A stretch of DNA of 64,000 bases from contig CP058732.1 in the NCBI GenBank assembly GCA_013414795.1, positions 1,339,950-1,403,949 on the forward strand. Reading direction: 5' to 3'. Of the stretch, positions 1-8,223 are shown in pieces. Both the position numbers and the translations under genes were made by a program. The first letter of the stretch is position 1; each line of letters opens with the position of its first letter. Source of the DNA: Candidatus Kapaibacterium sp. Its GTDB lineage: Bacteria > Bacteroidota > Ignavibacteria > Kapaibacteriales > UBA2268. The notes below the pieces were generated by a model. The model did not search any database. It was not told the DNA's origin and saw only the letters and a program-made list of their open reading frames with translations.

Positions 1-48
1 AATTTTCTTTAATTTTCATATTTTTGAATTTACTTTTTCTTAACTATT

Positions 49-867
49 GTGAAAGAGAAATCTAACAAAATTGGAATATTTGATTCAGGCGTTGGTGGAC
101 TTAGTGTATTGAAGCAATTCATTAAGTATCTTCCTTTCGAAAGTTATGTTTATCTTGGAGATACTGCACGTGTCCCTTATGGAAATAAATCTGCCGAGAC
201 AATCAAAAGGTATGCAAAAGAATGTACAAATTTTTTACTTGAAAAAGATGTAAAACTTGTGGTTGTTGCTTGCCATACTGTATCGTCTGTTGCATTGGAA
301 GAAGTTGAGAAAATTTCTACCGTGCCAGTAGTAGGGATGATAAAGCCTGCAACAAAATCTGCAATAATTTCAAGTAGGAACAAAAAAATTGGTGTCATCG
401 GAACCAGAGCAACTATTACAAGTGGTGCTTATCAAAACAGTTTGTCGCAAGGTTCGATTTCTACCAAAGTAGAAGTTTATTCAAAAGACTGTCCGCTTTT
501 TGTACCTCTTGTCGAGGAAGGATTTATTTCACATCCAGCAACCAGGATTATTGCTGAGGAATATCTTAAAGAGTTTAGAACACTTGAAATAGACACTCTA
601 ATTCTTGGATGTACTCATTACCCACTCCTTTCGAAAGTTTTTGCAGAAATTCTTCCAGAAGTAGAGTTGATTGATTCTGGGGAGCAAGCGGCGATTTTTT
701 CTTTGCGTCTTTTAGCAGAAAATAACATGCTAAACGAAGAGCGGGACGAATTTCCACAAATTCCAGACGTAGAGTTTTACTTAACAGATTTAACTTTGAA
801 TTTTCGTGAGATTGCAAAAACTTTTCTTGGCTTCGAAATCGAAAAATTAGAAATTGTGAAACTATAG
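49..867 (+). CDS. murI: Glutamate racemase
   Basis: Cytoplasmic enzyme that makes D-glutamate for peptidoglycan. The N-terminal FDSGVGGLSV segment (residues 11-20, Asp12 being the usual acid/base residue), the first catalytic cysteine Cys75 and the second in LGCTHYPLL (Cys188) give the cofactor-independent two-cysteine racemase pattern, and 272 residues is the usual length. The GTG at 49 is the only common start codon after an in-frame TGA at 25-27. The first cysteine motif reads ACHTVSS, where the family usually has ACNTxxA; the Asn to His change lies next to the catalytic Cys. The HD-GYP gene follows after 9 bases. Identity is clear; the effect of the motif change is unknown. Confidence 0.95.
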   Translation: MKEKSNKIGIFDSGVGGLSVLKQFIKYLPFESYVYLGDTARVPYGNKSAETIKRYAKECTNFLLEKDVKLVVVACHTVSSVALEEVEKISTVPVVGMIKPATKSAIISSRNKKIGVIGTRATITSGAYQNSLSQGSISTKVEVYSKDCPLFVPLVEEGFISHPATRIIAEEYLKEFRTLEIDTLILGCTHYPLLSKVFAEILPEVELIDSGEQAAIFSLRLLAENNMLNEERDEFPQIPDVEFYLTDLTLNFREIAKTFLGFEIEKLEIVKL

Positions 868-876
868 GTATTGTTA

Positions 877-1842
877 ATGGAAGAGGAAAAACAATTAGAA
901 TCGCAAAAAGATTTAGTTGAAATCACCCAAAATTTGAATTTGCAATTAAAAGAAAAGCAGGAAAAGATTCAAGAACTTGAAGAATTGATAGATTCTTTGT
1001 CCACGAAGTTTGCTAATAGTATTTTCCAATTTATCGACATACTTTCTGCAATTGTGTCATTTCAAGAAAAGTTCTATGAAAATTCCCACTCTCGTTTCGT
1101 TTCAAAGTATTCAGTTAAACTGGCTAAAGCATTAAAAATGAGTGATGAGGAAGTGTTTAATGTTCAAGTTGCGGGTTTGCTTCACGACATCGGAAAGGTT
1201 GGTTTCAAAGACAACATAATGATAAAATTTGTCCATGAATTGAGCGAAAAGGAAAGAGTTTATTATAACACGCATTGTGAACTTGGACGAGATATTTTGA
1301 AAAAATTTCCAGAATTTAACCTAATTGCCGAAATTGTTTATCAACATCACGAAAATATTGATGGTTCTGGTTTTCCACAAGGTTTGCGAGATAAGCAAAT
1401 TCACCCAGAAGCACAAGTTATCGCAATTGTTAATACTTTTCATAATCTTGTTTATAAAGTTCGTAATGAGAGCGACCCAAGAACCCTGGCGTTTGTAAAC
1501 CAAACAACACTTCCACCAAGCAAAGTCGATATTGGAGGCAACAGATATCTTTCTGCGATTAAATTTTTGCAAGAAAAATCTGGGATTTATTTTGAAAAGA
1601 GATTTGTCGAGGTTTTCATTCAAATAATGGAAGAAGAAAGGCTATCCCTAGGACAAAAAATTATTACCCGTGTACCAGTAAACAAGTTGGAGCCTGGGAT
1701 GATAATTTATCAAAATTATTACACACCTTCGGGGTTGCTGGTTGCAACGAGTGGCGATGTTATTGATGAGGACTCTAAACGGGCTTTGATTCGGCTTGCA
1801 GAATTTGGGGCTATTCCACCGAACATTTTAGTTTTGAAATAA
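877..1842 (+). CDS. HD-GYP-type cyclic di-GMP phosphodiesterase-like protein with N-terminal coiled coil
   Basis: Probably hydrolyses cyclic di-GMP or a related dinucleotide. Residues 1-45 are rich in Glu, Lys, Gln and Leu and look like a coiled coil. The HD domain follows, with LLHDIGKVGF (His103-Asp104), a later His in THCELG (133) and HHENIDGSGFP (157-167), which is the GYP motif in the GFP variant. The last 55 residues, containing LEPGMIIYQNYYTPSG, resemble the small C-terminal module often attached to HD-GYP regulators. There is no receiver domain in this protein, but the next gene encodes one alone. I chose ATG 877 over the in-frame TTG at 871. Confidence 0.85.
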   Translation: MEEEKQLESQKDLVEITQNLNLQLKEKQEKIQELEELIDSLSTKFANSIFQFIDILSAIVSFQEKFYENSHSRFVSKYSVKLAKALKMSDEEVFNVQVAGLLHDIGKVGFKDNIMIKFVHELSEKERVYYNTHCELGRDILKKFPEFNLIAEIVYQHHENIDGSGFPQGLRDKQIHPEAQVIAIVNTFHNLVYKVRNESDPRTLAFVNQTTLPPSKVDIGGNRYLSAIKFLQEKSGIYFEKRFVEVFIQIMEEERLSLGQKIITRVPVNKLEPGMIIYQNYYTPSGLLVATSGDVIDEDSKRALIRLAEFGAIPPNILVLK

Positions 1843-1856
1843 ATAAATTGTTTTAT

Positions 1857-2306
1857 ATGAACACAAATGAAAAATTTCTTACTTTGATTGTTGATGATGA
1901 TGATTTGTTTCGACAATTTGCAAAATTTATTCTCGAAAAGCATTTAGATATTGAAGTTGTAGGTTGTAAATCGCCAACAGAAGCATTTGATTTTCTTGAA
2001 AAAAGAATTCCAGATTTGATTTTGCTTGATATGGAAATGCCAGTAATGGATGGTTATTCTTTCTTGCGAAAATTGAGATTGGATAAAAGATTTGAAAACA
2101 TTCACGTAATTCCTTGCACTGCACTTGCTTCGAAAGATTTATTTGCTTCGCTTTTGAAACTTGGAATTGATGATTATATTTTGAAGCCACCTACTGATAA
2201 AATTTTAATATCAAAAGTAAAACGTGTTATTGATTTTTTACAAAGAAAAACATCGGACAAAGGTCAAAACCTTTCGGATTCAGACCAAAACGAACCAAGT
2301 CAATGA
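1857..2306 (+). CDS. Stand-alone response regulator receiver domain protein
   Basis: A 149-residue single-domain CheY-like receiver. The acidic pocket is IVDDDD (11-16), the phospho-acceptor is Asp58 in LILLDMEMPVMDGY, the switch Thr lies in IPCTAL and the conserved Lys in ILKPP. The last ~20 residues are polar and disordered-looking, with no output domain. ATG 1857 is used; the in-frame TTG at 1848 would add three residues. It lies directly downstream of the HD-GYP gene, so the two may form a split version of the REC-HD-GYP response regulator. The stop overlaps the holA start as ATGA. Confidence 0.9.
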   Translation: MNTNEKFLTLIVDDDDLFRQFAKFILEKHLDIEVVGCKSPTEAFDFLEKRIPDLILLDMEMPVMDGYSFLRKLRLDKRFENIHVIPCTALASKDLFASLLKLGIDDYILKPPTDKILISKVKRVIDFLQRKTSDKGQNLSDSDQNEPSQ

Positions 2307-3397
2307 GTGGAAATTTAAAAGAACTATTTGCAAAGAAAACACTTCCACAAGTCATAACTTTATTTGGTGAGGAAGATTTTTTTGTTTTCGAAGCGTATGG
2401 AAATATTGTTAAGAAGTTTACCAATGATTTCCCCGATGCCCTTGTTGAAGTATTTGATGTGGATGAAGTTAGAAGCAAGGAGGATTTTATAGATATTTTA
2501 GAAAAAACAATCCAGCCATCATTTTTTTCAAGCAATAAGTTGTTTGTATTTAAGAACATCGAGGCAATTTTTTCCAAAAAAAGTAAAAAAGACAAAGCAG
2601 AACCACACGAAGTTTTGTTTAGCAAAGTTATTTTGAATCCCCCAGAAGGAAATTTCTATATCTTTATAACTTTCGAAAGTTCTATGTTTGGAATTTCAAA
2701 AAAATGGCAAAAAGACAAAAAGGCTCTTGATTTAGTGAAGTTCCCCTTCGATTTGCTTTTGGGTAAACATTATTGGATTGAATTTCCCAAAGTCTACGAA
2801 AATCAAATTCGTGCTTGGGTGATTCAAAGAATTAAAGAAAAAAATTATTTAGCAGACCCCGAAGTAATCGATTTTTTTCTTGCAAATACCAATCCAAATT
2901 TATGGGAAATCAATACAGAATTGGAAAAAATATTCGCCTACCTTGGCGAAAGGAAGAAGTTAACCATTGATGATTTGCTAACTGTTTTAACTGGAAATCG
3001 TGATATAAATATTTTTGAAATTACTTCACTTGTTGCCCAAAGAAAAGTTGCTGAATCAATCGTTTTTATTAACAAAGTTTTGAATGTCTATCGCCAAGAA
3101 TTGTTGATTTTGAGCGTTCTGCTGAAATTTTTTAGAAATTTGTTGGTTCTTTCAGAACTATCGAAACAAAAACTCGATAATAGTCAACTTGCAAAAGCAA
3201 TCGGTGTAAGTCCATTTTTTATGAACGACTATCTTATTGGGCTGAAAAATTACACTAAATTCGAAATTGAAAATGCAATAAGGGAGATTGTAAAAGTCGA
3301 CCATCTTTTTAAGGCAAGTTCAAAAGATTCCAAGTATCTATTTTTTGTGCTTTTATCAAATATTATGAAAAAAGATGTTCCCAAGAAAAATCGTTAA
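2303..3397 (+). CDS. holA: DNA polymerase III delta subunit
   Basis: Clamp-loader subunit that opens the beta sliding clamp during chromosome replication. The 364-residue length and overall pattern fit HolA: an N-terminal AAA+-like region without Walker motifs, beginning with LPQVITLFGEEDFFVFEAY, a central region with NLWEINTELEKIFAYL and GNRDINIFEITSLVAQRK, and a helical C-terminal collar domain. The start overlaps the stop of the receiver gene by 4 bases (ATGA), suggesting translational coupling. The assignment rests on family pattern recognition; HolA sequences diverge strongly, but these motifs are characteristic. Confidence 0.85.
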   Translation: MSGNLKELFAKKTLPQVITLFGEEDFFVFEAYGNIVKKFTNDFPDALVEVFDVDEVRSKEDFIDILEKTIQPSFFSSNKLFVFKNIEAIFSKKSKKDKAEPHEVLFSKVILNPPEGNFYIFITFESSMFGISKKWQKDKKALDLVKFPFDLLLGKHYWIEFPKVYENQIRAWVIQRIKEKNYLADPEVIDFFLANTNPNLWEINTELEKIFAYLGERKKLTIDDLLTVLTGNRDINIFEITSLVAQRKVAESIVFINKVLNVYRQELLILSVLLKFFRNLLVLSELSKQKLDNSQLAKAIGVSPFFMNDYLIGLKNYTKFEIENAIREIVKVDHLFKASSKDSKYLFFVLLSNIMKKDVPKKNR

Positions 3398-3418
3398 TTT
3401 TGTGTTTTTTTATGTGTG

Positions 3419-5467
3419 ATGCGAGTGCGAACTATCTTTACTTTGATTTGTTTTTTGATTGTAATTGAATTTAAAATTTTTGCAAACGAAAATTTAAATT
3501 ATAATCTTGATAGTCTACTGGAGGTGTTTTCCACCAAACCAAAGATTGGCTTATTTGCTGGCTATGGGTTAAATCTTCATTTTACCGATTTTAGGCAAAT
3601 TCCCGATGTTCCTTGCTGTTCTCCTCAATTTAAATTTGGCTCGTCTTGGGGTTGGGAATTTGGTATTTTGGGCGACTATTTCATTTATGATGATTGGTTT
3701 CTATCTGGGCGTGTGTCGATTTTTCAAAATAATGCCTTTTTTAAAAAACAAGAACCGACGACTGTAATCATTGATGGAAACTCACAGAATGGTATTTTTG
3801 AACACCAAATGGATACCTGGTTTAAATACTTAAATCTGGAATTTAAAGCAAATCACAGTTGGGACTATTTTATCTGGTATTCTGCTGGACTTGGTTTTGC
3901 TGTTCCACTTTCAAACAAATTTTACCAAAAGGAAGTCATAGTTGAACCAGCAGATAGAGGAACTTTTAATAATGGTCTCCGTGTTAGGAATGAATATTCT
4001 GGCGATATAAAAAATGTTCGAAGTTTTGTTCCTTATCTTTCTCTTGGTGTAACTGCTGAATTTCCTGCACACAAAAGACATTTGTTCTTTCTTTATCCGG
4101 AATTTAATGTAAAGTACATCTTTGTGAACCCAATCGAGCGAACTTCTTGGAACAGTTTGGTGTTGCGGTTGGGAGTTGCTGTGAAGTTCCGTGAGCCGAT
4201 TCCTCCTCCGCCTCCACCGCCACCGCCGTTAGAACCCCCGCTTTACGATTTTCCATTGCCAAAAGAACCTCCGACTATTTCTGCTTCTATTAATTATCGA
4301 ATTTACGATTCCAGTGGTTACGAAAGGAAAAATATTCCAATCAAAATTGAAGATTTCGTTTCTTACAATATGAAACCACTTTTGAACTATATCTTCTTCG
4401 ACCATAATTCTGATAGGATTCCCGACAGATATATTAAACTAACGCCAGAACAGACAAAAACATTTAACCTTGATAAATTATCTTCATTAGATGTTCTGCA
4501 AACATATTATCATATCTTGAATATTTTTGGAAAGAAACTAAAAGAGACACCCACAACTAAAGTGCTTATTGTCGGAACAAATTCGGGAAAGGGCGAGGAG
4601 AAGAACAATTTAGATTTGTCCCTTCGTCGGGCAAAGCAAGTTAAAGATTATCTTGTAAATGTTTGGGGTATCGAACCCGAAAGAATTGAAGTACAAGCCA
4701 GAAATTTACCCAAAGAACCGTCGAACCCCGAAGACCCGCAAGGCGACGAAGAAAATCGAAGAGTAGAGTTATACGCAGACGATTTGCGAATTACCGAACC
4801 AATTTTCTCAGTCGACACTTTGAGAAAAGTTGATAAATTGAGAATCACATTCTATCCGAAGTATCAAACTGGTGTGGATGTGCGTAAATGGTCGATTGTT
4901 GTAAAACAGAATGGTCAAGCTGTCAAAACATTTCAAGGGGAGGGGAAACCAGCGGACAGCCTTGTTTGGGAAGTAGACGATAAAGCATTCGACCAAATCG
5001 TTTTCGGCGGAAAATTGGATGTGGAATTTTATGTGTATGATTTCCTCGACCAAGTTGGGAAGGCAACTGCTACTCCAATTACAATAAACAAGATTACTGT
5101 TGACAAAAAGCGAATGGAAGGAGTAACCGACCGTGAGTTTGAATTTTATAGTTTAATTCTTTTTGACTTTGGAAAATCTAAATTAGGACAAGAACATAAA
5201 AATGTTCTTGAATTTATAAACAAGCGTGTTACATCTGAATCCCAAGTGACAATCGAAGGATTTACCGACAACATAGGTGACGAAAAAGTAAATAGAAAAA
5301 TATCGGAGAAGAGAGCGGTTGAAGTTGCTAAATGGCTTGGGTTAAAGAATGCGAAAACTGTTGGTGTTGGCGAAAGTTATTTATTGTATGACAATTCTCT
5401 ACCCGAGGGGAGATTCTATTGTCGAACGGTTAGAATAACAATAGAAACACCAATAATTACAAAATGA
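3419..5467 (+). CDS. Outer-membrane protein with two OmpA-like domains and a polyproline linker
   Basis: Predicted envelope protein that may anchor the outer membrane to peptidoglycan. A signal peptide (residues 1-21) is followed by a beta-rich region of about 240 residues that looks like a small outer-membrane barrel, then a proline run (about 261-272). Two OmpA-like segments follow, at about 324-454 and 571-678. The second has TDNIGD and a downstream ISEKRA, the usual peptidoglycan-binding Asp and Arg. The first keeps LSLRRA and ENRRVEL but has lost the TD pair. A linker of about 110 residues between them is beta-rich. ATG 3419 is preferred over the GTG at 3416. An inverted repeat begins right after the stop. 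Confidence 0.8.
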   Translation: MRVRTIFTLICFLIVIEFKIFANENLNYNLDSLLEVFSTKPKIGLFAGYGLNLHFTDFRQIPDVPCCSPQFKFGSSWGWEFGILGDYFIYDDWFLSGRVSIFQNNAFFKKQEPTTVIIDGNSQNGIFEHQMDTWFKYLNLEFKANHSWDYFIWYSAGLGFAVPLSNKFYQKEVIVEPADRGTFNNGLRVRNEYSGDIKNVRSFVPYLSLGVTAEFPAHKRHLFFLYPEFNVKYIFVNPIERTSWNSLVLRLGVAVKFREPIPPPPPPPPPLEPPLYDFPLPKEPPTISASINYRIYDSSGYERKNIPIKIEDFVSYNMKPLLNYIFFDHNSDRIPDRYIKLTPEQTKTFNLDKLSSLDVLQTYYHILNIFGKKLKETPTTKVLIVGTNSGKGEEKNNLDLSLRRAKQVKDYLVNVWGIEPERIEVQARNLPKEPSNPEDPQGDEENRRVELYADDLRITEPIFSVDTLRKVDKLRITFYPKYQTGVDVRKWSIVVKQNGQAVKTFQGEGKPADSLVWEVDDKAFDQIVFGGKLDVEFYVYDFLDQVGKATATPITINKITVDKKRMEGVTDREFEFYSLILFDFGKSKLGQEHKNVLEFINKRVTSESQVTIEGFTDNIGDEKVNRKISEKRAVEVAKWLGLKNAKTVGVGESYLLYDNSLPEGRFYCRTVRITIETPIITK

Positions 5468-5494
5468 AAATTCCGATTAAAATAATCGGAATTT
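5468..5494. repeat. Perfect 11-bp inverted repeat between the OmpA gene and the Rrf2/SUF operon
   Basis: The arms AAATTCCGATT (5468-5478) and AATCGGAATTT (5484-5494) are exact reverse complements around a 5-base AT spacer. The repeat starts one base after the OmpA-gene stop and ends 37 bases before the Rrf2-type regulator start. It could be an intrinsic terminator for the upstream gene, but no run of T follows the 3' arm. It could instead be an operator for the Rrf2 protein, which in this family often autoregulates through dyad sites. The sequence alone does not decide. Confidence 0.6.
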
Positions 5495-5531
5495 AACTTC
5501 GTTTACTTCTTTTGAGTTTTTAAAAAGTGTG

Positions 5532-5981
5532 ATGATAAAATTTTCCAAAAAAATAGAGTATGCACTTGGGACTTTGCAGTATTTGGGTTTGCACCCAAAG
5601 ACCAGTTTTTCTGCCAAGGAACTTGCCAATACTTTAAATATTCCCTATGAGTTTCTTTCGAAGACTCTTGCCCAGTTGGCAAAATCGAATATTTTAATTT
5701 CAAACCAAGGGATGAAGGGCGGGTATCAATTGGCAGTTTTACCAAAAGATTTAAAATTTTCTCAAATTCTTGAAGCCTTGAACGAACCAATTAATGTCGT
5801 TGAGTGTGCTTCTGGTGACGAAGAAATTTGCGAGAGAAGCAACATTTGCTTAATTAAATCGCCAATGTTTCAATTGCAAATGAAAATAAATGAATTAATA
5901 GGTTCAACAACATTAGAAGATTTGTTAAAATTAATTAAAGAAGATAGTCAAAATCAAAATGTTAAACAAGTAGTTGGGTAG
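5532..5981 (+). CDS. Rrf2/IscR-family transcriptional regulator of the SUF operon
   Basis: DNA-binding regulator likely to sense Fe-S status. The N-terminal winged helix includes FSKKIEYALGTL and LANTLNIPYEFLSKTLAQL, followed by the wing GMKGGYQLA (60-68). Three cysteines (Cys92, Cys100, Cys106; CX7CX5C) sit where IscR-type proteins bind a 2Fe-2S cluster (CX5CX5C in E. coli IscR). It is the first gene of the cluster, 3 bases before sufB. ATG 5532 is chosen over the GTG immediately upstream. Whether it acts like IscR, SufR or another Rrf2 member cannot be told from sequence. Confidence 0.9.
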   Translation: MIKFSKKIEYALGTLQYLGLHPKTSFSAKELANTLNIPYEFLSKTLAQLAKSNILISNQGMKGGYQLAVLPKDLKFSQILEALNEPINVVECASGDEEICERSNICLIKSPMFQLQMKINELIGSTTLEDLLKLIKEDSQNQNVKQVVG

Positions 5982-5984
5982 AAA

Positions 5985-7430
5985 ATGGCTGAAAATGATA
6001 TTTTAAAAGAAATAACAGAACAAGAGTATAAATATGGATTTGTATCGTTGATTGAACAAGAGTATGCCCCAAAAGGTTTGAATGAAGACATTATCCGTTT
6101 CATTTGGGAAAAGAAGCAAGAGCCACCGTTTATGTTGGAGTGGCGATTGAAAGCATATCGCTATTGGAAAACAATGAAAGAGCCTCGTTGGGCAAAAGTT
6201 CATTATCCTCCAATAGATTACCAAGATATTCATTATTATGCTGCACCCAAAAGTTTTAAGGAAAAGCCAAAGTCTCTTGACGAAGTCGACCCAGAAATTT
6301 TGCGGACATTCGAAAAGTTGGGCATTCCTTTGCGTGAAAGAGAGCGACTTGCTGGCGTTGCCGTAGATGCTGTGTTAGATAGCGTTTCTGTTGCTACGAC
6401 TTTTAAAGAAAAGTTGGAAGAGTTGGGAATCATCTTTTGTTCAATCAGCGAGGCAATACGAAATCATCCAGACCTTGTACAAAAATATTTGGGCAGCGTT
6501 GTTCCCTACACTGACAACTTCTTTGCAGCGTTGAATTCCGCAGTTTTTAGCGACGGCTCTTTTGTTTATGTTCCCAAGGGGGTTCGTTGTCCAATGGAAC
6601 TTTCCACGTATTTTAGAATAAATGCTTCCGAAACTGGACAATTTGAAAGAACATTGATAATTGCTGACGAGGGAAGTTATGTTAGTTATTTAGAAGGATG
6701 TACTGCACCAATTCGGGATGAAAACCAACTTCACGCTGCTGTTGTTGAACTAATTGCCTTGAAGGATGCGGAAATCAAATACTCGACTGTGCAAAACTGG
6801 TATCCTGGGGATAAAGAAGGCAAAGGCGGTATTTACAATTTTGTTACAAAGCGTGGAATTTGTTTGGGAGAGAATTCGAAAATTTCTTGGACACAAGTGG
6901 AAACTGGTTCAGCAATAACTTGGAAATATCCTTCTTGTATACTGAAAGGTGACAACTCAGTTGGTGAGTTTTATTCAATTGCTGTGACAAATAATTACCA
7001 ACAAGCAGATACTGGAACCAAGATGATTCATTTAGGAAAGAACACAAAAAGCAGAATCGTATCCAAAGGAATTGCTGCTGGACATAGCAATAACAGTTAT
7101 CGAGGGTTAGTACAAATATCACGCAAAGCAGAAGGAGCAAGAAACTTCTCGCAATGCGATTCATTGCTGTTGGGTGATAAATGTGGTGCACACACTTTTC
7201 CATACATTGAGGTGAATAACAACAACTCGATTGTTGAGCACGAAGCAACAACTTCAAAAATCAGCGACGAAATTCTTTTCTATTGCAATCAGAGAGGAAT
7301 ATCGAAAGAAGATGCAATAGGATTGATTGTTAACGGCTTCTCTCGGGAGGTTTTGAATCAACTTCCGATGGAATTTGCTGTCGAAGCACAAAAATTGCTT
7401 GCAGTTAGTCTTGAAGGTAGTGTTGGATAA
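5985..7430 (+). CDS. sufB: Fe-S cluster assembly scaffold SufB
   Basis: Core scaffold of the SufBC2D complex in the cytosol, where sulfide and iron are assembled into a cluster. At 481 residues it has typical SufB length and the family motifs [27 protein letters not shown] and the C-terminal core [12 protein letters not shown]. Cys400, together with Glu418-His419-Glu420 in [11 protein letters not shown], matches the positions implicated in cluster assembly in E. coli SufB (Cys405, Glu434 region). The start lies 3 bases after the regulator stop and sufC follows after 18 bases, so this is one operon. Confidence 0.98.
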   Translation: MAENDILKEITEQEYKYGFVSLIEQEYAPKGLNEDIIRFIWEKKQEPPFMLEWRLKAYRYWKTMKEPRWAKVHYPPIDYQDIHYYAAPKSFKEKPKSLDEVDPEILRTFEKLGIPLRERERLAGVAVDAVLDSVSVATTFKEKLEELGIIFCSISEAIRNHPDLVQKYLGSVVPYTDNFFAALNSAVFSDGSFVYVPKGVRCPMELSTYFRINASETGQFERTLIIADEGSYVSYLEGCTAPIRDENQLHAAVVELIALKDAEIKYSTVQNWYPGDKEGKGGIYNFVTKRGICLGENSKISWTQVETGSAITWKYPSCILKGDNSVGEFYSIAVTNNYQQADTGTKMIHLGKNTKSRIVSKGIAAGHSNNSYRGLVQISRKAEGARNFSQCDSLLLGDKCGAHTFPYIEVNNNNSIVEHEATTSKISDEILFYCNQRGISKEDAIGLIVNGFSREVLNQLPMEFAVEAQKLLAVSLEGSVG

Positions 7431-7448
7431 TAATTCATAGGAGAAAAT

Positions 7449-8213
7449 ATGGAAATTTTAAGAATTGAAAATTTAAAAGTTGGAATTGATGGGAAGGAAA
7501 TAATAAAAGGATTGAACTTGACCATCAATGCTGGAGAAGTCCACGCAATTATGGGTCCGAATGGAACTGGAAAAAGCACTCTTGCAAATGTTCTGGCTGG
7601 AAAACCTGGCTACGAGGTACTGGAGGGTAAAATTCTTTTCTTAGGGAAAGATTTACTCGAGTTGGAACCCGAGGAAAGGGCTCGCCAAGGCTTATTCCTT
7701 GCATTTCAATATCCCGTTGAAATTCCTGGCGTAACAAATGCAAACTTTATGAAGACCGCTGTGAATGAAGTCAGAAAATATCGAAATTTGGAACCACTCG
7801 ATGCCTTTGATTTCCTTCAAATGATGAAAGAAAGGGCTTCGCTTGTTGGACTCGATGTTTCATACTTGAATCGCAATGTTAACGAAGGCTTTTCAGGTGG
7901 CGAAAAAAAACGGAACGAAATTTTCCAACTTGCAATGTTAGAACCAACATTGGCTATTCTCGATGAAACTGATTCGGGACTTGACATAGATGCTTTAAAA
8001 ATTGTTGCAAACGGAGTAAATTCGCTTCGTTCTTCCGACCGCTCGTTTTTGGTTATAACTCATTATCAAAGGCTTTTGAATTATCTAACCCCAGATTTTG
8101 TTCACGTTATGTACGATGGCAAAATTGTTCTTTCTGGCGGGAGTGAACTTGCCCACGAACTTGAATCCAAAGGATATGATTGGTTAAAGAATGGAAACAA
8201 TGGAAAGAAATAA
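7449..8213 (+). CDS. sufC: Fe-S cluster assembly ATPase SufC
   Basis: ABC-type ATPase that powers conformational change of the SufBC2D scaffold. It has Walker [10 protein letters not shown] (36-44), a Q-loop in [13 protein letters not shown], the signature [11 protein letters not shown] (from 148) and Walker [13 protein letters not shown] (Asp172, Glu173), where the DETDSGLD form is diagnostic for SufC. The 254-residue length is normal. It is preceded by a GGAG-type ribosome site (around 7440). Its TAA stop is embedded in the Shine-Dalgarno of sufD. Confidence 0.98.
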   Translation: MEILRIENLKVGIDGKEIIKGLNLTINAGEVHAIMGPNGTGKSTLANVLAGKPGYEVLEGKILFLGKDLLELEPEERARQGLFLAFQYPVEIPGVTNANFMKTAVNEVRKYRNLEPLDAFDFLQMMKERASLVGLDVSYLNRNVNEGFSGGEKKRNEIFQLAMLEPTLAILDETDSGLDIDALKIVANGVNSLRSSDRSFLVITHYQRLLNYLTPDFVHVMYDGKIVLSGGSELAHELESKGYDWLKNGNNGKK

Positions 8214-8218
8214 GGAGG
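8212..8218 (+). promoter_or_regulatory. Shine-Dalgarno of sufD (decides the start)
   Basis: AAGGAGG ends 5 bases before the ATG at 8224 and overlaps the sufC stop codon (8211-8213). This makes 8224 the start of sufD rather than the in-frame ATG at 8191, which lies inside sufC and has no such site. Confidence 0.85.
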
Positions 8219-8223
8219 TTTCT

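Noticed and set aside
4201-4232. A CCN-repeat tract that could be a microsatellite
   Set aside because: It is in frame within the OmpA gene and encodes the polyproline linker, so it is explained by the protein.
8191-8223. An 11-codon upstream extension of sufD
   Set aside because: It lies inside sufC and lacks a ribosome site, whereas AAGGAGG precedes ATG 8224.
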